Positions 27,389 through 36,457 are shown, counted from the stretch's first letter. The stretch: DNA of 64,000 nucleotides from Marinifilum breve (GCF_003202155.1 NZ_QFLI01000008.1:62001-126000), one strand, 5' to 3'. A program made the numbers and translations. Notes: generated by a model not told the origin, from the letters alone.

Positions 27389-27846
27389 TATGCGTAGGTT
27401 AACTGCGATTTGTTATAACTTGATCTTTTCACAGGCTTTCTTGTATCTACCAATACTTCCCCCTTTTCAATGCTAATTGGAAAAATATCTAAAGGTCTTG
27501 TAGCTGGTGCTGATAGTACCTCACCGAATTTATTAAACTGTGAAGCATGACACGGGCAATTAAACCCTCCTGTTTTAGAATTTGCATTTACCACACATCC
27601 TAAGTGAGTACATTTTACCGACATGGCAAGAAACCCACCATCCTCAAATCTTTTTAAAAAGAATTGGCCAGTGGAAAATGGATATAGTTTATTTTTCTCG
27701 AATGAATCTGCTTTTCCCGCATTAAACAATTCTTTTGAAGAAGAAGTATCAACTTTACTTACACCATCTTTCAGTAAGAAAACGGCCTCTATTGATGCTG
27801 CAACTATTAATATGCGTTTTATGAATTTCCTTCGGTTCAGTTTCAT
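27388..27846 (-). CDS. Rieske 2Fe-2S protein
   Basis: This 152-residue protein has a twin-Arg-like but lysine-broken N-terminus (RRKFIKR) and a membrane segment (about 10-27), then a Rieske domain. Cluster box 1 is CTHLGC (79-84) and box 2 is CPCHAS (97-102); all four ligands (two Cys, two His) are present, with alanine replacing the usual glycine of CHGS. It accepts electrons from quinol at the Qo site of the adjacent cytochrome b. The genes lie 18 bp apart from cytochrome b and overlap the cytochrome c start by one base, so they form one operon. Confidence 0.94.
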   Translation of the reverse strand: MKLNRRKFIKRILIVAASIEAVFLLKDGVSKVDTSSSKELFNAGKADSFEKNKLYPFSTGQFFLKRFEDGGFLAMSVKCTHLGCVVNANSKTGGFNCPCHASQFNKFGEVLSAPATRPLDIFPISIEKGEVLVDTRKPVKRSSYNKSQLTYA

Positions 27847-27864
27847 CAGTCTCTCTATTCAAAA

Positions 27865-29151
27865 TTAAAATATCAGTTGCATTCCTTCGCCTCTTAGCAG
27901 TAACGAAATTAATAACATGCACACATAAGAGGATAACAATATACTGGTACAAGCCATAATAATTTCAGTATTATTTGCCTTGTGATTTTTATACCAAAAC
28001 AATAGGTATCCGGCAAGTGGTAATGTATAAAGTAAAAATGGAATAACTCCAGTACTAATTACACTAGGAATCCCCGAAAACCAGATATCAAAATGTAAGA
28101 AATGATCTAATAGGTAGATCAAAAAGAAAGTAAAAATAAAGCTTATAATACTTGATTGAATACTCATTTTCTTTCCAAGCGGAGAATTAAACCAAACACC
28201 TATATTTACATTATTATATCTGAAATAAGGCAAACCAAAAAAGAACAAGGCCGCCGAAAATGGTATAATTACAGCACCAAAAAAAGGATGCAAATGCAAT
28301 AGAAGTTCTTGAGCGCCCAAAAAATACCAAGGTGCCTTACTTGGGTTAGGGCTTTTTAAGGGGTTGGCTTGTTCCAACAAGGGTGCTTCGTAAAAAACCG
28401 AAACGATAAACAATCCACCAATTACAATACTGGCAACCATTATTTCTTTCCACAATAGATTTGGAATTACATCTACCGTCTCTTTTTCTTCTGTTTTTGG
28501 CAACGCAACACCTCCAGCTTTTCGAACCAGCCAAAAGTGTACACTCATTAAAACAACAAATAACAAAGGAATGACACCTGTATGTAATGTATAAAAGTTG
28601 ATCAACGTATTGCCATCAACGGTATCGCTTCCGCGCAATAGATATGCTAAAGAATTTCCAATCAAAGGGATGTATTCTATAATTTGGCTAATTACTGTAA
28701 CTGCCCAATAAGCCAATTGATCCCATGGCAACAGGTAGCCTGTAAAACTGCTAGCTAATACCAAAAAGAAAAGTAATAAACCGTAAGTCCAGTTTTCTGC
28801 TCGTTTTTGAAATATGCTTTGTGAGTAGTATACCCGAATTAGGTGCAAAAAGGAGACAAGTACCATCAGTTTTGCTGATAGGTGATGTAAATTTCTAATG
28901 AACTGTCCAAGCACAGTATTGTCTCTAATTCCGATAATAGAATCATAAGCATGTTCTACTGTAGGGATATAAGAAAAACGTAAAATTAAACCAGTTAATG
29001 AAACCAGGACGAATAATAATGCGAGTATTCCTCCCAATCCAAATGTTCTGCTAAATTTTATTGCTCTGCTATCAATTTTCTTTGGATGAAGGTGTAATAT
29101 AAACTTTTCCAGAGATGAGGGTATTCTCTGTTCACTTTCCTTATTCGCCAT
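27865..29151 (-). CDS. Cytochrome b of a bc-type quinol-oxidising complex
   Basis: The 428-residue protein (from ATG 29151) fuses the b6-type N-terminal and subunit-IV-type C-terminal parts. Heme-ligating histidines lie in NLHHLSAKLMVLVSFLHLI and in TLHTGVIPLLFVVLMSVHF, spaced as in b6. The Qo loop motif, normally PEWY, reads APWY within KAPWYFLGAQELLLHLHP. About eight to nine transmembrane helices are visible. An in-frame ATG at 29223 would add 24 residues of hydrophobic sequence before MANKESEQ; 29151 is preferred because the charged start fits the family, but this is not certain. Confidence 0.9.
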   Translation of the reverse strand: MANKESEQRIPSSLEKFILHLHPKKIDSRAIKFSRTFGLGGILALLFVLVSLTGLILRFSYIPTVEHAYDSIIGIRDNTVLGQFIRNLHHLSAKLMVLVSFLHLIRVYYSQSIFQKRAENWTYGLLLFFLVLASSFTGYLLPWDQLAYWAVTVISQIIEYIPLIGNSLAYLLRGSDTVDGNTLINFYTLHTGVIPLLFVVLMSVHFWLVRKAGGVALPKTEEKETVDVIPNLLWKEIMVASIVIGGLFIVSVFYEAPLLEQANPLKSPNPSKAPWYFLGAQELLLHLHPFFGAVIIPFSAALFFFGLPYFRYNNVNIGVWFNSPLGKKMSIQSSIISFIFTFFLIYLLDHFLHFDIWFSGIPSVISTGVIPFLLYTLPLAGYLLFWYKNHKANNTEIIMACTSILLSSYVCMLLISLLLRGEGMQLIF

Positions 29152-29325
29152 TACTAAAACCTGATTTTGATGTAAGAGTACAAAGAAAGCGAAAATGCAT
29201 TGAATGTGAAAAAAAAGAAGCAAACGACTCTTTAGTAGAGATTATTTATGGAATTTTCGACATTCGCTAGATCTGCTCTCCCCATATTTCCTTTTAAATG
29301 CTATTCATTAAGGTTTTCTGCAATC

Positions 29326-29365
29326 AAAAATGCACTTACTTTCAATGAAAATAAGCGCATTTAAT
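29326..29365. terminator. Terminator hairpin downstream of tRNA-Leu
   Basis: AAATGC-CTTA-TTT pairs with AAA-TAAG-GCATTT with single mismatches. A T run follows on both strands. On the minus strand it follows the tRNA-Leu gene. Confidence 0.5.
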
Positions 29366-29386
29366 TTTTGTTGTACTTAATAAAAG

Positions 29387-29470
29387 TGCCCAAGGCGGGA
29401 GTCGAACCCGCACGCCCAATCGGACACATGGCCCTCAACCATGCCTGTCTACCAATTCCAGCACTTGGGC
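29387..29470 (-). tRNA. tRNA-Leu (anticodon GAG)
   Basis: The 84-nt cloverleaf has a GCCCAAG/CTTGGGC acceptor stem, a long variable arm as in class II tRNAs and a TTCGAC T loop. The anticodon arm is CATGG-TTGAGGG-CCATG, giving GAG, which reads CUC and CUU. The CCA end is not encoded. Confidence 0.95.
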
Positions 29471-29612
29471 AAGGCAAGCAAAATTAACAAAAAAGTAATA
29501 ATTGCAAAAGATTTCTGATGCGATCCAAATAATTTCATCTAATTAATTCTGCTGTTTTGTATATTGGAGAATACTTTCATGTTTATATCTTTGCGCAAAT
29601 TAAAATTTCGAT

Positions 29613-30161
29613 ATGGCTAATCAGAAAAAGGACTACTCCTATTTAGATAAAATCGCATTGCAAGCAGACAAATGGGATGAATTGGATAAGAATGAATTGC
29701 AAGTAATGGCTTTTAGAACCTGTTTTTTATATGGTGAAAGTCGCAACAAGAATATTATTCCTGTTCTTTTTCGCATGTTTGAATATTTAATCGAAAACAC
29801 TACCAGCGAAGAACGAACCAAACTGCTTACAGCTCTTAGTTCAGTTATCAGAAAAAATAACCCGAAAGCTGTGATGGCTTTGTTTCCTTTCATTCAGGTT
29901 GAAACTGATGGACAAATTGTTCGTACTGCAAGTCAATTTTTCGTAAACCTTTCTGTTTTATCGAACAAAGAGTTTCATTCAGGAACCAATATTCTAATGG
30001 AATTGATTAAGGATGCTCCTGAAGATAGAAATTCAGCATACATTATTCTTGGATTAACCGATATCGAGAATGAAAAAATAAACCAAATGCTAAGAGCTGT
30101 AAAACCTCAATTGGGTAATGAAGTAATTAGCATACTTCACAACAACGGAGTTCAATTTTAA
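29613..30161 (+). CDS. HEAT-like helical protein of unknown function
   Basis: The 182-residue cytosolic protein has no signal peptide or membrane segment. It is predicted all-helical, with paired amphipathic helices suggesting HEAT/ARM-type repeats: NKNIIPVLFRMFEYLIEN, LLTALSSVIRKNNPKAVMAL and TASQFFVNLSVLS. I do not recognise a named family. It is monocistronic and followed by its own terminator (30192) and repeat array 3. The start is the ATG at 29613, directly after AATTTCGAT. Confidence 0.7.
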   Translation: MANQKKDYSYLDKIALQADKWDELDKNELQVMAFRTCFLYGESRNKNIIPVLFRMFEYLIENTTSEERTKLLTALSSVIRKNNPKAVMALFPFIQVETDGQIVRTASQFFVNLSVLSNKEFHSGTNILMELIKDAPEDRNSAYIILGLTDIENEKINQMLRAVKPQLGNEVISILHNNGVQF

Positions 30162-30191
30162 GCAGATTCTTCTAATCAAATAATAACACAT

Positions 30192-30218
30192 AAGACTTCC
30201 GAAAGGGAGTCTTTTTTT
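30192..30218 (+). terminator. Terminator after the helical-protein gene
   Basis: AAGACT-CC pairs with GG-AGTCTT around GAAA, followed by seven T. Repeat array 3 begins about 50 bp later. Confidence 0.7.
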
Positions 30219-30271
30219 GTATATAAATGAGGTAAACTACCTTCTTTTTCATGAAAAAGACTTAAAATAAA

Positions 30272-30575
30272 CTTTGCAGGCCAACAAAGGGGATTCTACA
30301 GCAAAAAAATATACATCTCATGCATGCAACACACACTCTTCAACAGAAAAATACTCTTCCCACTCTTGCAAACTATATTTTCTCACAAAAAAAATTGCAA
30401 TACAGACTTGCAAAGCATATGTCACTGCAAAAGAATATACTTTGCATGATTGCAATCCATGTTGAACCAGAATCAAATATGCTTTACATGTTTGCATAGC
30501 TTATTCGATCAACTAAAAATAAGCTTTGTAAAGCTGCAAACTACATTTTTCAATTTTTTACCGATCATTCTAAAA
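30272..30575. repeat. Tandem repeat array 3: about seven diverged units, period about 42 bp
   Basis: A TTGCA-type core recurs at 30274, 30325, 30366, 30408, 30450, 30492 and 30534; the last five are exactly 42 bp apart. Between cores the unit drifts around a pattern of A-rich sequence ending in CTTTGCATG or CTTTG(T)AAAG. Some junctions form palindromes with a 4-nt loop: TTGCA-TGAT-TGCAA near 30442-30455 and TTTGTA-AAGC-TGCAAA near 30524-30539. The array is more degenerate than the other two. It lies between a plus-strand terminator and the minus-strand tRNA-Gly genes. A 63-codon frame through it is a shadow of the repeat. Confidence 0.75.
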
Positions 30576-30619
30576 TACACCAAAAATTACAAAAGTTATT
30601 TTTGAAGGATTCATGAAAT

Positions 30620-30653
30620 AAAAAAGCTGCTTCATAAGAAATGAAGCAGCTTT
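30620..30653 (-). terminator. Terminator of the tRNA-Gly pair
   Basis: AAAGCTGCTTCAT (30623-30635) pairs perfectly with ATGAAGCAGCTTT (30641-30653). On the minus strand a T run follows, as expected downstream of the two tRNA genes. Confidence 0.75.
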
Positions 30654-30709
30654 AGTAATGCTAGTTTGTACAGTAAAAAAATCCTCCTAAGAGGAAATCT
30701 CTTCAAAAG

Positions 30710-30782
30710 AGCGAGAAACGAGACTCGAACTCGCGACCCTAACCTTGGCAAGGTTATGCTCTACCAACTGAGCTATTCTCGC
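30710..30782 (-). tRNA. tRNA-Gly (anticodon GCC), copy 2
   Basis: The 73-nt tRNA has a GCGAGAA/TTCTCGC acceptor stem. The anticodon arm TAACC-TTGCCAA-GGTTA gives GCC. It is identical over its full length to the copy at 30826-30898. The CCA end is not encoded. Confidence 0.96.
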
Positions 30783-30825
30783 ATTTTCTTTTTTTTATTC
30801 AAACGGAAAAGAAAAACCGTTTTTG

Positions 30826-30898
30826 AGCGAGAAACGAGACTCGAACTCGCGACCCTAACCTTGGCAAGGTTATGCTCTACCAACTGAGCTATTCTCGC
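30826..30898 (-). tRNA. tRNA-Gly (anticodon GCC), copy 1
   Basis: Same 73-nt sequence as the copy at 30710-30782, separated by 43 bp. Both are probably processed from one transcript that ends at 30620. Confidence 0.96.
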
Positions 30899-31023
30899 AT
30901 TTTGTAATGAACCCTTGTTCTTACTTTTGCGATGCAAATATAGATATTCCCTAGGTTTTCGCAAGTGTTTTTTTCAAAAAAATAACGATCGATCTTCTAA
31001 AATTCTGACTATTTGCACAAAAG

Positions 31024-31055
31024 AAAAGGGAAAAAATTTCTCAATTCTTTCCCTT
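31024..31055 (-). terminator. Weak terminator of the DPP-IV gene
   Basis: AAGGGAAA and TTTCCCTT pair around an AT-rich loop. On the minus strand the stem is followed by a short T run. Confidence 0.4.
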
Positions 31056-31082
31056 CATTATTTAAATCAGCTAAAATCGTGC

Positions 31083-33296
31083 TTATAGATTATCTCTTAA
31101 AAATTTATTGAAACGCTTGTAAAGATGCAACCTGGTTTTACCTCCGTAAATGCTATGATTTCTGTTGGTATAAATTTGCATTTCAAATTGCTTATCAGCC
31201 TGAACCAATCTCTCAGCAAACTCATAAACATTCTGTACATGCACATTATCATCCGCAGTTCCATGACAAAGCAATAAACTTCCCTGTAATTTGTCGACAT
31301 GATTAATTGGAGAATTATCGTCGTAACCTTTAGGATTTTCTTGTGGCGTTCTCATGAAACGCTCAGTATAAACTGAATCATAGTATCTCCAGTTCGTTAC
31401 TGGAGCAATCGCAATTGCAGCAGCAAAAACATCAGGAGCTTTCTCCAAACAAAGCGATGACATGAATCCACCAAAACTCCACCCCCAAATTGCTATTCTC
31501 TTTTCATCGGTATACGATTCCTCAGATAAAGCTCTTATTGCAGAAATCATATCATCCGATTCCAATCTACCCAGCTGCATATAAGTACACTTGCGGAATT
31601 CCTGACCTCGGGCTCCAGTTCCACGAGGATCAACACATACCACAATATATCCTTCTTGAGCTAAATATTGATACCAATCAAAACTCCATCTGTTCTGAAC
31701 ACTCTGCGAATTTGGGCCACTATATTGAGTAACTACAACCGGATATTTCTTAGAAGGATTGAAATTGAATGGCTTTATCATCCAGGCATTCAACATGGTC
31801 ATGCCATCAGCTGCTGGCAACATGGTAAACTCTTTCGGATTGTACTGATAGTTTTTCAATTTCTCAACCAAAGCCTTATTATCTTCCAAAACACGAATCA
31901 ATTTCCCTTTGTAGTTGTACAAACTAACCGTGTTTGGCTGAGTAACACTCGAAAAATAATTGATATAGTATTTAAAGCCGTTACTAAATACCGTTCTATT
32001 GGTTCCTTTAGCAGGAGTTATCTGTTTTTTTCCAGTTCCATTAAGCTTCACAGAATAAGTATTTCTGTCCATTGGCGAAACCTCTGCCGATTCGTAATAA
32101 CACACTTTCTTCGCTTCATCAAAACCTAGAAAATCTGTCATATCCCAATCTCCAGATGTAATTTGATTAACAGGTTTTCCAGTAATCATATCAAATAAAT
32201 ACAAGTGATTGAATCCATCTTTCTCATCAGCATAAATGAATTGATTTCCATTATCCAAGAAAGTTAGGAAATCAAAATTACGTTCCTCAACGTAATATTT
32301 GTTCTCTTGTGTATACATTACATCCGTTTCACCAGTTTTAGCGTTAGCAAGCAAAAACTCCAATTTATTCTGATGACGATTCAAACGGAAAATGGTCAAT
32401 TTCTTAGGATCTTTAGTCCACTTCAATCGTGGAATGTACTGATCTTTCTCCTCTCCCACATCCATTTTCTTAGTAATACGATCTTCAACATTGTATACCC
32501 ATACACTTACATCCGAGTTCTTCTCTCCTGCTTTAGGATATTTGTAAGTATAGTTTTCAGGATAAAGTGCATTTTCCTTCACTTGTGGATACAAACCTTC
32601 AAACTTGTTCATGTTGAACATTTTCACCTCGCTCTCATCGAACTTCATGTATGCAAGAAACTTACTATCAGGCGACCAAGTAAATGCTTTATTAAATTCG
32701 AATTCCTCTTCATAAACCCAGTCTGGTGTACCGTTTTGAATTTTATTGAACTCACCGTCTTTGGTAATCCTAATTTCCGATCCGAAAAGTACATTATGAA
32801 TAAATAAGTTGTTATCTCTTACGAAAGCAATTCGGTTTCCATTTGGCGAAAAAGTTGCCAATCGCTGTTTACCATTTTTCGAAAGTGGAACCAACTCTTT
32901 ATTTTTAAATGAAAAAACGTAATAATCTGCCGTGAACGATCTTCTGTAAATTCTTTCTTGATTAGTTGTCAAAAGCAGCCTCTTCTCATCATTACTAAAT
33001 GTATATTCACTGATATACTTTAACTCAGTATCCTTCATCTCACTTAAATCGAAAAGAGTATCAACCACTTTTCCTGTTGCAAAACTGTACTTCACAATTT
33101 TAGTTCCATTGCCTTCCAATGTGGTATAGTGTACACCATCATTCATCGAGCGCAAGCCATACACCGATTTTTGCCCAAATGTGCGATTTAGCATCAAATC
33201 TTCCATGCTTATTTTCTTCACTTCTTGTTGCGCAAGAACTACAAGTGAGAAACACATCACGATGGCTGATGTTAAAATCAATTTTATTTTTCTCAT
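31083..33296 (-). CDS. Dipeptidyl peptidase IV (S9B)
   Basis: The 737-residue precursor has a signal peptide (to about 22), then a DPP-IV N-terminal beta-propeller and an alpha/beta-hydrolase domain. The glutamate motif that anchors the substrate amino end, VYEEEFEF, is near 194. The triad is Ser607 in GWSFGGF, Asp682 in GTADDNVH and His714 in NRNHSIYGG. DPP-IV releases X-Pro or X-Ala dipeptides from peptide N-termini in the periplasm or at the cell surface. It is monocistronic. With the S9 enzyme at 2.4 kb, the S8 protease and PepD it points to active peptide use. Confidence 0.95.
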   Translation of the reverse strand: MRKIKLILTSAIVMCFSLVVLAQQEVKKISMEDLMLNRTFGQKSVYGLRSMNDGVHYTTLEGNGTKIVKYSFATGKVVDTLFDLSEMKDTELKYISEYTFSNDEKRLLLTTNQERIYRRSFTADYYVFSFKNKELVPLSKNGKQRLATFSPNGNRIAFVRDNNLFIHNVLFGSEIRITKDGEFNKIQNGTPDWVYEEEFEFNKAFTWSPDSKFLAYMKFDESEVKMFNMNKFEGLYPQVKENALYPENYTYKYPKAGEKNSDVSVWVYNVEDRITKKMDVGEEKDQYIPRLKWTKDPKKLTIFRLNRHQNKLEFLLANAKTGETDVMYTQENKYYVEERNFDFLTFLDNGNQFIYADEKDGFNHLYLFDMITGKPVNQITSGDWDMTDFLGFDEAKKVCYYESAEVSPMDRNTYSVKLNGTGKKQITPAKGTNRTVFSNGFKYYINYFSSVTQPNTVSLYNYKGKLIRVLEDNKALVEKLKNYQYNPKEFTMLPAADGMTMLNAWMIKPFNFNPSKKYPVVVTQYSGPNSQSVQNRWSFDWYQYLAQEGYIVVCVDPRGTGARGQEFRKCTYMQLGRLESDDMISAIRALSEESYTDEKRIAIWGWSFGGFMSSLCLEKAPDVFAAAIAIAPVTNWRYYDSVYTERFMRTPQENPKGYDDNSPINHVDKLQGSLLLCHGTADDNVHVQNVYEFAERLVQADKQFEMQIYTNRNHSIYGGKTRLHLYKRFNKFLRDNL

Positions 33297-33656
33297 GTTT
33301 GTTGAATTATTTACAATTTGTATAGGTTGTATTTACAAAGTCCAAAGATTCCACTTTTTTTGCAGAAAAGAAAAATTTTTAATCCTGATATAAATCAGGA
33401 CTAACAAGCATTACAAGTCCTAATACCACTCTTAAAATTACCTGTAATCTTAAGAAATTGCTAATTCTATTGAAATGATAAATATTGCTTCCATTTTAAA
33501 GTTCTATTTGCTTAGAAAGTTATATCTTTGTGGATTGAATTTCAAAAGGCTTGATTTTTATTGAAATCAACTGAATATTAGAATGAAATTCATATTTTCT
33601 ATTTAAATATATCATGCTGGTTTGTAGCAGTGTGAATAAAAATTAAACACAATAGG
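33297..33656. other. Divergent intergenic region with thrS promoter and leader
   Basis: The gap separates DPP-IV (minus) from thrS (plus). TATCTTTG at 33524-33531 matches TAnnTTTG and would give a leader of about 120 nt before the thrS ATG. That leader contains GATTT/GAAATC-type complementarity but no T-box signature. Nothing else is recognised. Confidence 0.45.
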
Positions 33657-35609
33657 ATGATTAAAATTACATTTCCAGATGGAACAGTAAAAGAGTTTGA
33701 AGCTGGAATCTCTGGTATTGAGATCGCGAAAAGCATTTCTAGTCGATTGGCAAAAGAAGTTTTGTCGATAACCGTTAACGATCAGTTGTATGATCTTACA
33801 CGTGCGATTAACGAAGATGCAAGTATTAAGCTTCACACTTGGAATGATGAAGAAGGGAAACATGCTTTTTGGCACAGCTCGGCTCACTTAATGGCTGAAG
33901 CACTAGAGGTATTGTATCCAGGAGTAAAATTTGGTATTGGTCCTGCAATTGAAATGGGCTTTTACTACGATGTTGATTTAGGAAATGGTACGGTACTTAC
34001 CGACAAAGATCTTCCTAAGATTGAACAAAAAATGCTTGAACTTGCGCGAAGCAAGAACGAATATAAAAGAACCGATGTAACCAAAGAGGAAGCTCTTCAG
34101 TTCTTCGGTGAAAGAAATGAGGAGTACAAAGTTGAGTTGATCAACGAATTAGAAGATGGTACTATTAGCTTTTACCAACAAGGCGGCTTTACCGATTTGT
34201 GTAGAGGACCACATTTGCCAAACACAAGCTATATTAAAGCTATCAAACTAAACTCAGTAGCTGGTGCTTATTGGAGAGGCGACGAAAAACGTCCTCAGCT
34301 TACTCGTGTTTATGGTATTACTTTCCCTAAGAAAAAATACCTTGACGAATATGAGGTGATGATGGAAGAAGCTAAAAAACGTGACCACAGAAAATTGGGT
34401 AAGGAAATGGAATTGTTCACTTTCTCTCAAAATGTTGGTCAGGGTATGCCAATTTGGTTGCCAAAAGGAGCTCAATTGCGTGAAAGTCTTGAGAACTTCC
34501 TAAAAAGAGTTCAGAAGAAATTCGGATATGAGCAAATCATCACTCCACATATTGGTAACATCAACCTTTATAAAACTTCTGGTCACTACGACAAGTATGG
34601 TGAAGATTCATTCCAGGCAATTCAAACTCCACAAGAAGGAGAAGAGTATTTGTTGAAACCAATGAACTGCCCTCACCACTGTGAAGCATATAAATTTAAA
34701 CCTCGTTCATATAAAGATCTTCCTGTTCGTTTTGCTGAATTTGGAACTGTTTATCGTTACGAGCAAAGTGGAGAGCTTCACGGATTAACTCGTGTACGTA
34801 GTTTTACTCAGGATGATGCTCACTTGTTCTGTACTCCAGATCAATTGAAAGATGAATTTAAAAAGGTAATCGATATCATTTTCATCATCTTTAAAGCATT
34901 GAACTTTACCGAATATGTTGCTCAGGTTTCTCTTCGCGATAAAGAGAATCGTGCAAAATACATTGGTTCTGAAGAAAACTGGGATAAAGCAGAACAAGCT
35001 ATTATCGAAGCTGCTGAAGAAAAAGGATTGAAAACTGTTGTAGAATATGGAGAAGCTGCATTCTACGGTCCAAAACTTGACTTCATGATCAAGGATGCAA
35101 TTGGTCGTAAATGGCAGTTGGGTACAATTCAGGTTGATTACAACTTGCCAGAACGTTTCGAATTGGAATATGTAGGTAGTGATAACCAAAAACATAGACC
35201 TATTATGATTCATCGTGCACCGTTTGGATCTATGGAGCGTTTCGTTGCTGTATTGCTTGAGCATACAGGTGGTAAATTCCCATTGTGGTTAACACCTGAA
35301 CAAGCTGTTATCATGCCGATTAGCGAAAAATATAACGATTATGCAAAAAAAGTTTTAAATTCGTTAAATAATTCCGATATTCGCGCCGTATTAGATGATC
35401 GCAACGAGAAAATCGGAAGAAAAATCCGTGACAACGAGTTGAAAAAGACCCCATACCTAATTATTGTTGGTGAAAAAGAAGCTACAGAAAATACAGTTTC
35501 GGTTCGCAAACAAGGAGAAGGTGACATGGGATCTATGACTATTACAGAATTTTCAGAATTTATTAATAAAGAAGTAGAAGTACAATTGTCTTCTATCGAA
35601 AATTACTAA
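33657..35609 (+). CDS. thrS: Threonyl-tRNA synthetase
   Basis: The 650-residue enzyme charges tRNA-Thr. It has an N-terminal TGS domain (about 1-60), the editing domain with [11 protein letters not shown] (about 74-84), and a class II catalytic core. The core includes the zinc-site cysteine in [12 protein letters not shown] and motif 2 around [19 protein letters not shown]-terminal anticodon-binding domain runs from about 545. It is the first gene of thrS-infC-rpmI-rplT, a translation operon also seen in other bacteria. All key residues are present. Confidence 0.97.
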   Translation: MIKITFPDGTVKEFEAGISGIEIAKSISSRLAKEVLSITVNDQLYDLTRAINEDASIKLHTWNDEEGKHAFWHSSAHLMAEALEVLYPGVKFGIGPAIEMGFYYDVDLGNGTVLTDKDLPKIEQKMLELARSKNEYKRTDVTKEEALQFFGERNEEYKVELINELEDGTISFYQQGGFTDLCRGPHLPNTSYIKAIKLNSVAGAYWRGDEKRPQLTRVYGITFPKKKYLDEYEVMMEEAKKRDHRKLGKEMELFTFSQNVGQGMPIWLPKGAQLRESLENFLKRVQKKFGYEQIITPHIGNINLYKTSGHYDKYGEDSFQAIQTPQEGEEYLLKPMNCPHHCEAYKFKPRSYKDLPVRFAEFGTVYRYEQSGELHGLTRVRSFTQDDAHLFCTPDQLKDEFKKVIDIIFIIFKALNFTEYVAQVSLRDKENRAKYIGSEENWDKAEQAIIEAAEEKGLKTVVEYGEAAFYGPKLDFMIKDAIGRKWQLGTIQVDYNLPERFELEYVGSDNQKHRPIMIHRAPFGSMERFVAVLLEHTGGKFPLWLTPEQAVIMPISEKYNDYAKKVLNSLNNSDIRAVLDDRNEKIGRKIRDNELKKTPYLIIVGEKEATENTVSVRKQGEGDMGSMTITEFSEFINKEVEVQLSSIENY

Positions 35610-35616
35610 CTAAAAT

Positions 35617-35622
35617 AGGAGG
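35617..35622 (+). promoter_or_regulatory. Shine-Dalgarno sequence of infC
   Basis: AGGAGG ends 8 nt before the ATA start codon of infC. A strong Shine-Dalgarno is rare in this window; it compensates for the weak start codon. Confidence 0.6.
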
Positions 35623-35630
35623 ACCTAGCC

Positions 35631-36185
35631 ATAGCTGGATTTCATCACAGAAACAACAGAGGTCAAAGAAGACCTCAAGAGGCTCAACACAAAATTAACA
35701 AGTTAATCAGAGCCCGTAGCGTTCGCGTTGTTGGAGACAACGTAGAACCCGGAGTTTATTCAATTTCCGAAGCATTAAAACTTGCTGAAGATCAAGAATT
35801 GGATTTAGTTGAAATTTCACCAAAAGCCGATCCACCAGTTTGTAAGATCATCGATTACAAAAAGTTTCTTTATCAGCAGAAAAAGAAACAAAAGGAAATG
35901 AAGGCTAAAGCGGTTAAAGTTGTTGTAAAAGAAATTCGTTTCGGACCAAATACCGACGAACATGATTACAACTTTAAATTGAAACATGCTGAGAAATTCC
36001 TTAACGAAGGAGCAAAAGTAAAGGCATACGTTTTCTTTAAAGGACGTTCAATCCTATTTAAAGATAAAGGTGAAATTTTATTGTTAAAATTCGCTCAAGA
36101 CCTTGAAGAATTAGGAAAGGTTGAACAAATGCCTCGTTTAGAGGGTAAGCGTATGACAATGTTCATTACTCCAAAGAAAAAGTAG
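35631..36185 (+). CDS. infC: Translation initiation factor IF-3, AUA start
   Basis: IF-3 binds the 30S subunit, keeps it apart from 50S and rejects wrong start codons. The N-terminal domain with [11 protein letters not shown] is at about 30-40, and the C-terminal domain contains [20 protein letters not shown]. The first ATG in frame (35799) would remove the whole N-terminal domain. The conserved frame extends up to an ATA at 35631 (ATA-GCT-GGA-TTT-CAT), 8 nt after AGGAGG and 21 nt after the thrS stop. Starting there gives 184 residues, the normal length. A rare start codon at infC fits the known autoregulation of IF-3, which discriminates against such codons. Confidence 0.9.
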   Translation: MAGFHHRNNRGQRRPQEAQHKINKLIRARSVRVVGDNVEPGVYSISEALKLAEDQELDLVEISPKADPPVCKIIDYKKFLYQQKKKQKEMKAKAVKVVVKEIRFGPNTDEHDYNFKLKHAEKFLNEGAKVKAYVFFKGRSILFKDKGEILLLKFAQDLEELGKVEQMPRLEGKRMTMFITPKKK

Positions 36186-36222
36186 AATAATTTATATATA
36201 CATTAATTTTTAAATTTGTACA

Positions 36223-36420
36223 ATGCCTAAGATGAAAACAAATTGCAGTGCAAAGAAAAGATTTACTTTGACTGCATCTGGAAAAATCAAAAGAAAGCAC
36301 GCTTTTAAAAGTCACATTTTGACTAAAAAAAGCACTAAAAGGAAGAGAAATCTTACCTACTTCGGTACTGTAAATAAAGCAGACCAGAAAAACGTTAAGT
36401 TAATGCTTAACATGTTGTAA
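36223..36420 (+). CDS. rpmI: Ribosomal protein L35
   Basis: The 65-residue, lysine/arginine-rich protein matches L35 from [14 protein letters not shown] to the end. It is a 50S subunit component and lies 37 bp after infC in the usual operon order. Confidence 0.97.
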   Translation: MPKMKTNCSAKKRFTLTASGKIKRKHAFKSHILTKKSTKRKRNLTYFGTVNKADQKNVKLMLNML

Positions 36421-36457
36421 GAATCAGTTATTGATTTTTTTAGTTATTAACCGAGTG

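Noticed and set aside
27388-27846. Twin-arginine signal on the Rieske protein
   Set aside because: RRKFIKR resembles the motif but lacks the usual leader length and context; it may still be Tat-dependent, but the sequence does not settle it.
30274-30465. 63-codon ORF with repeated Cys/His/Lys pattern
   Set aside because: The pattern follows the 42-bp period of array 3 (14 codons), so it is a shadow of the repeat.
30666-30964. ORFs resembling the often-annotated RTRDPNLGKVMLYQLSY-type protein
   Set aside because: They are antisense or sense readings of the two tRNA-Gly genes, a well-known false protein family.
33532-33656. T-box riboswitch in the thrS leader
   Set aside because: No specifier loop, T-box sequence or antiterminator was seen, and T-boxes are not expected in this phylum.
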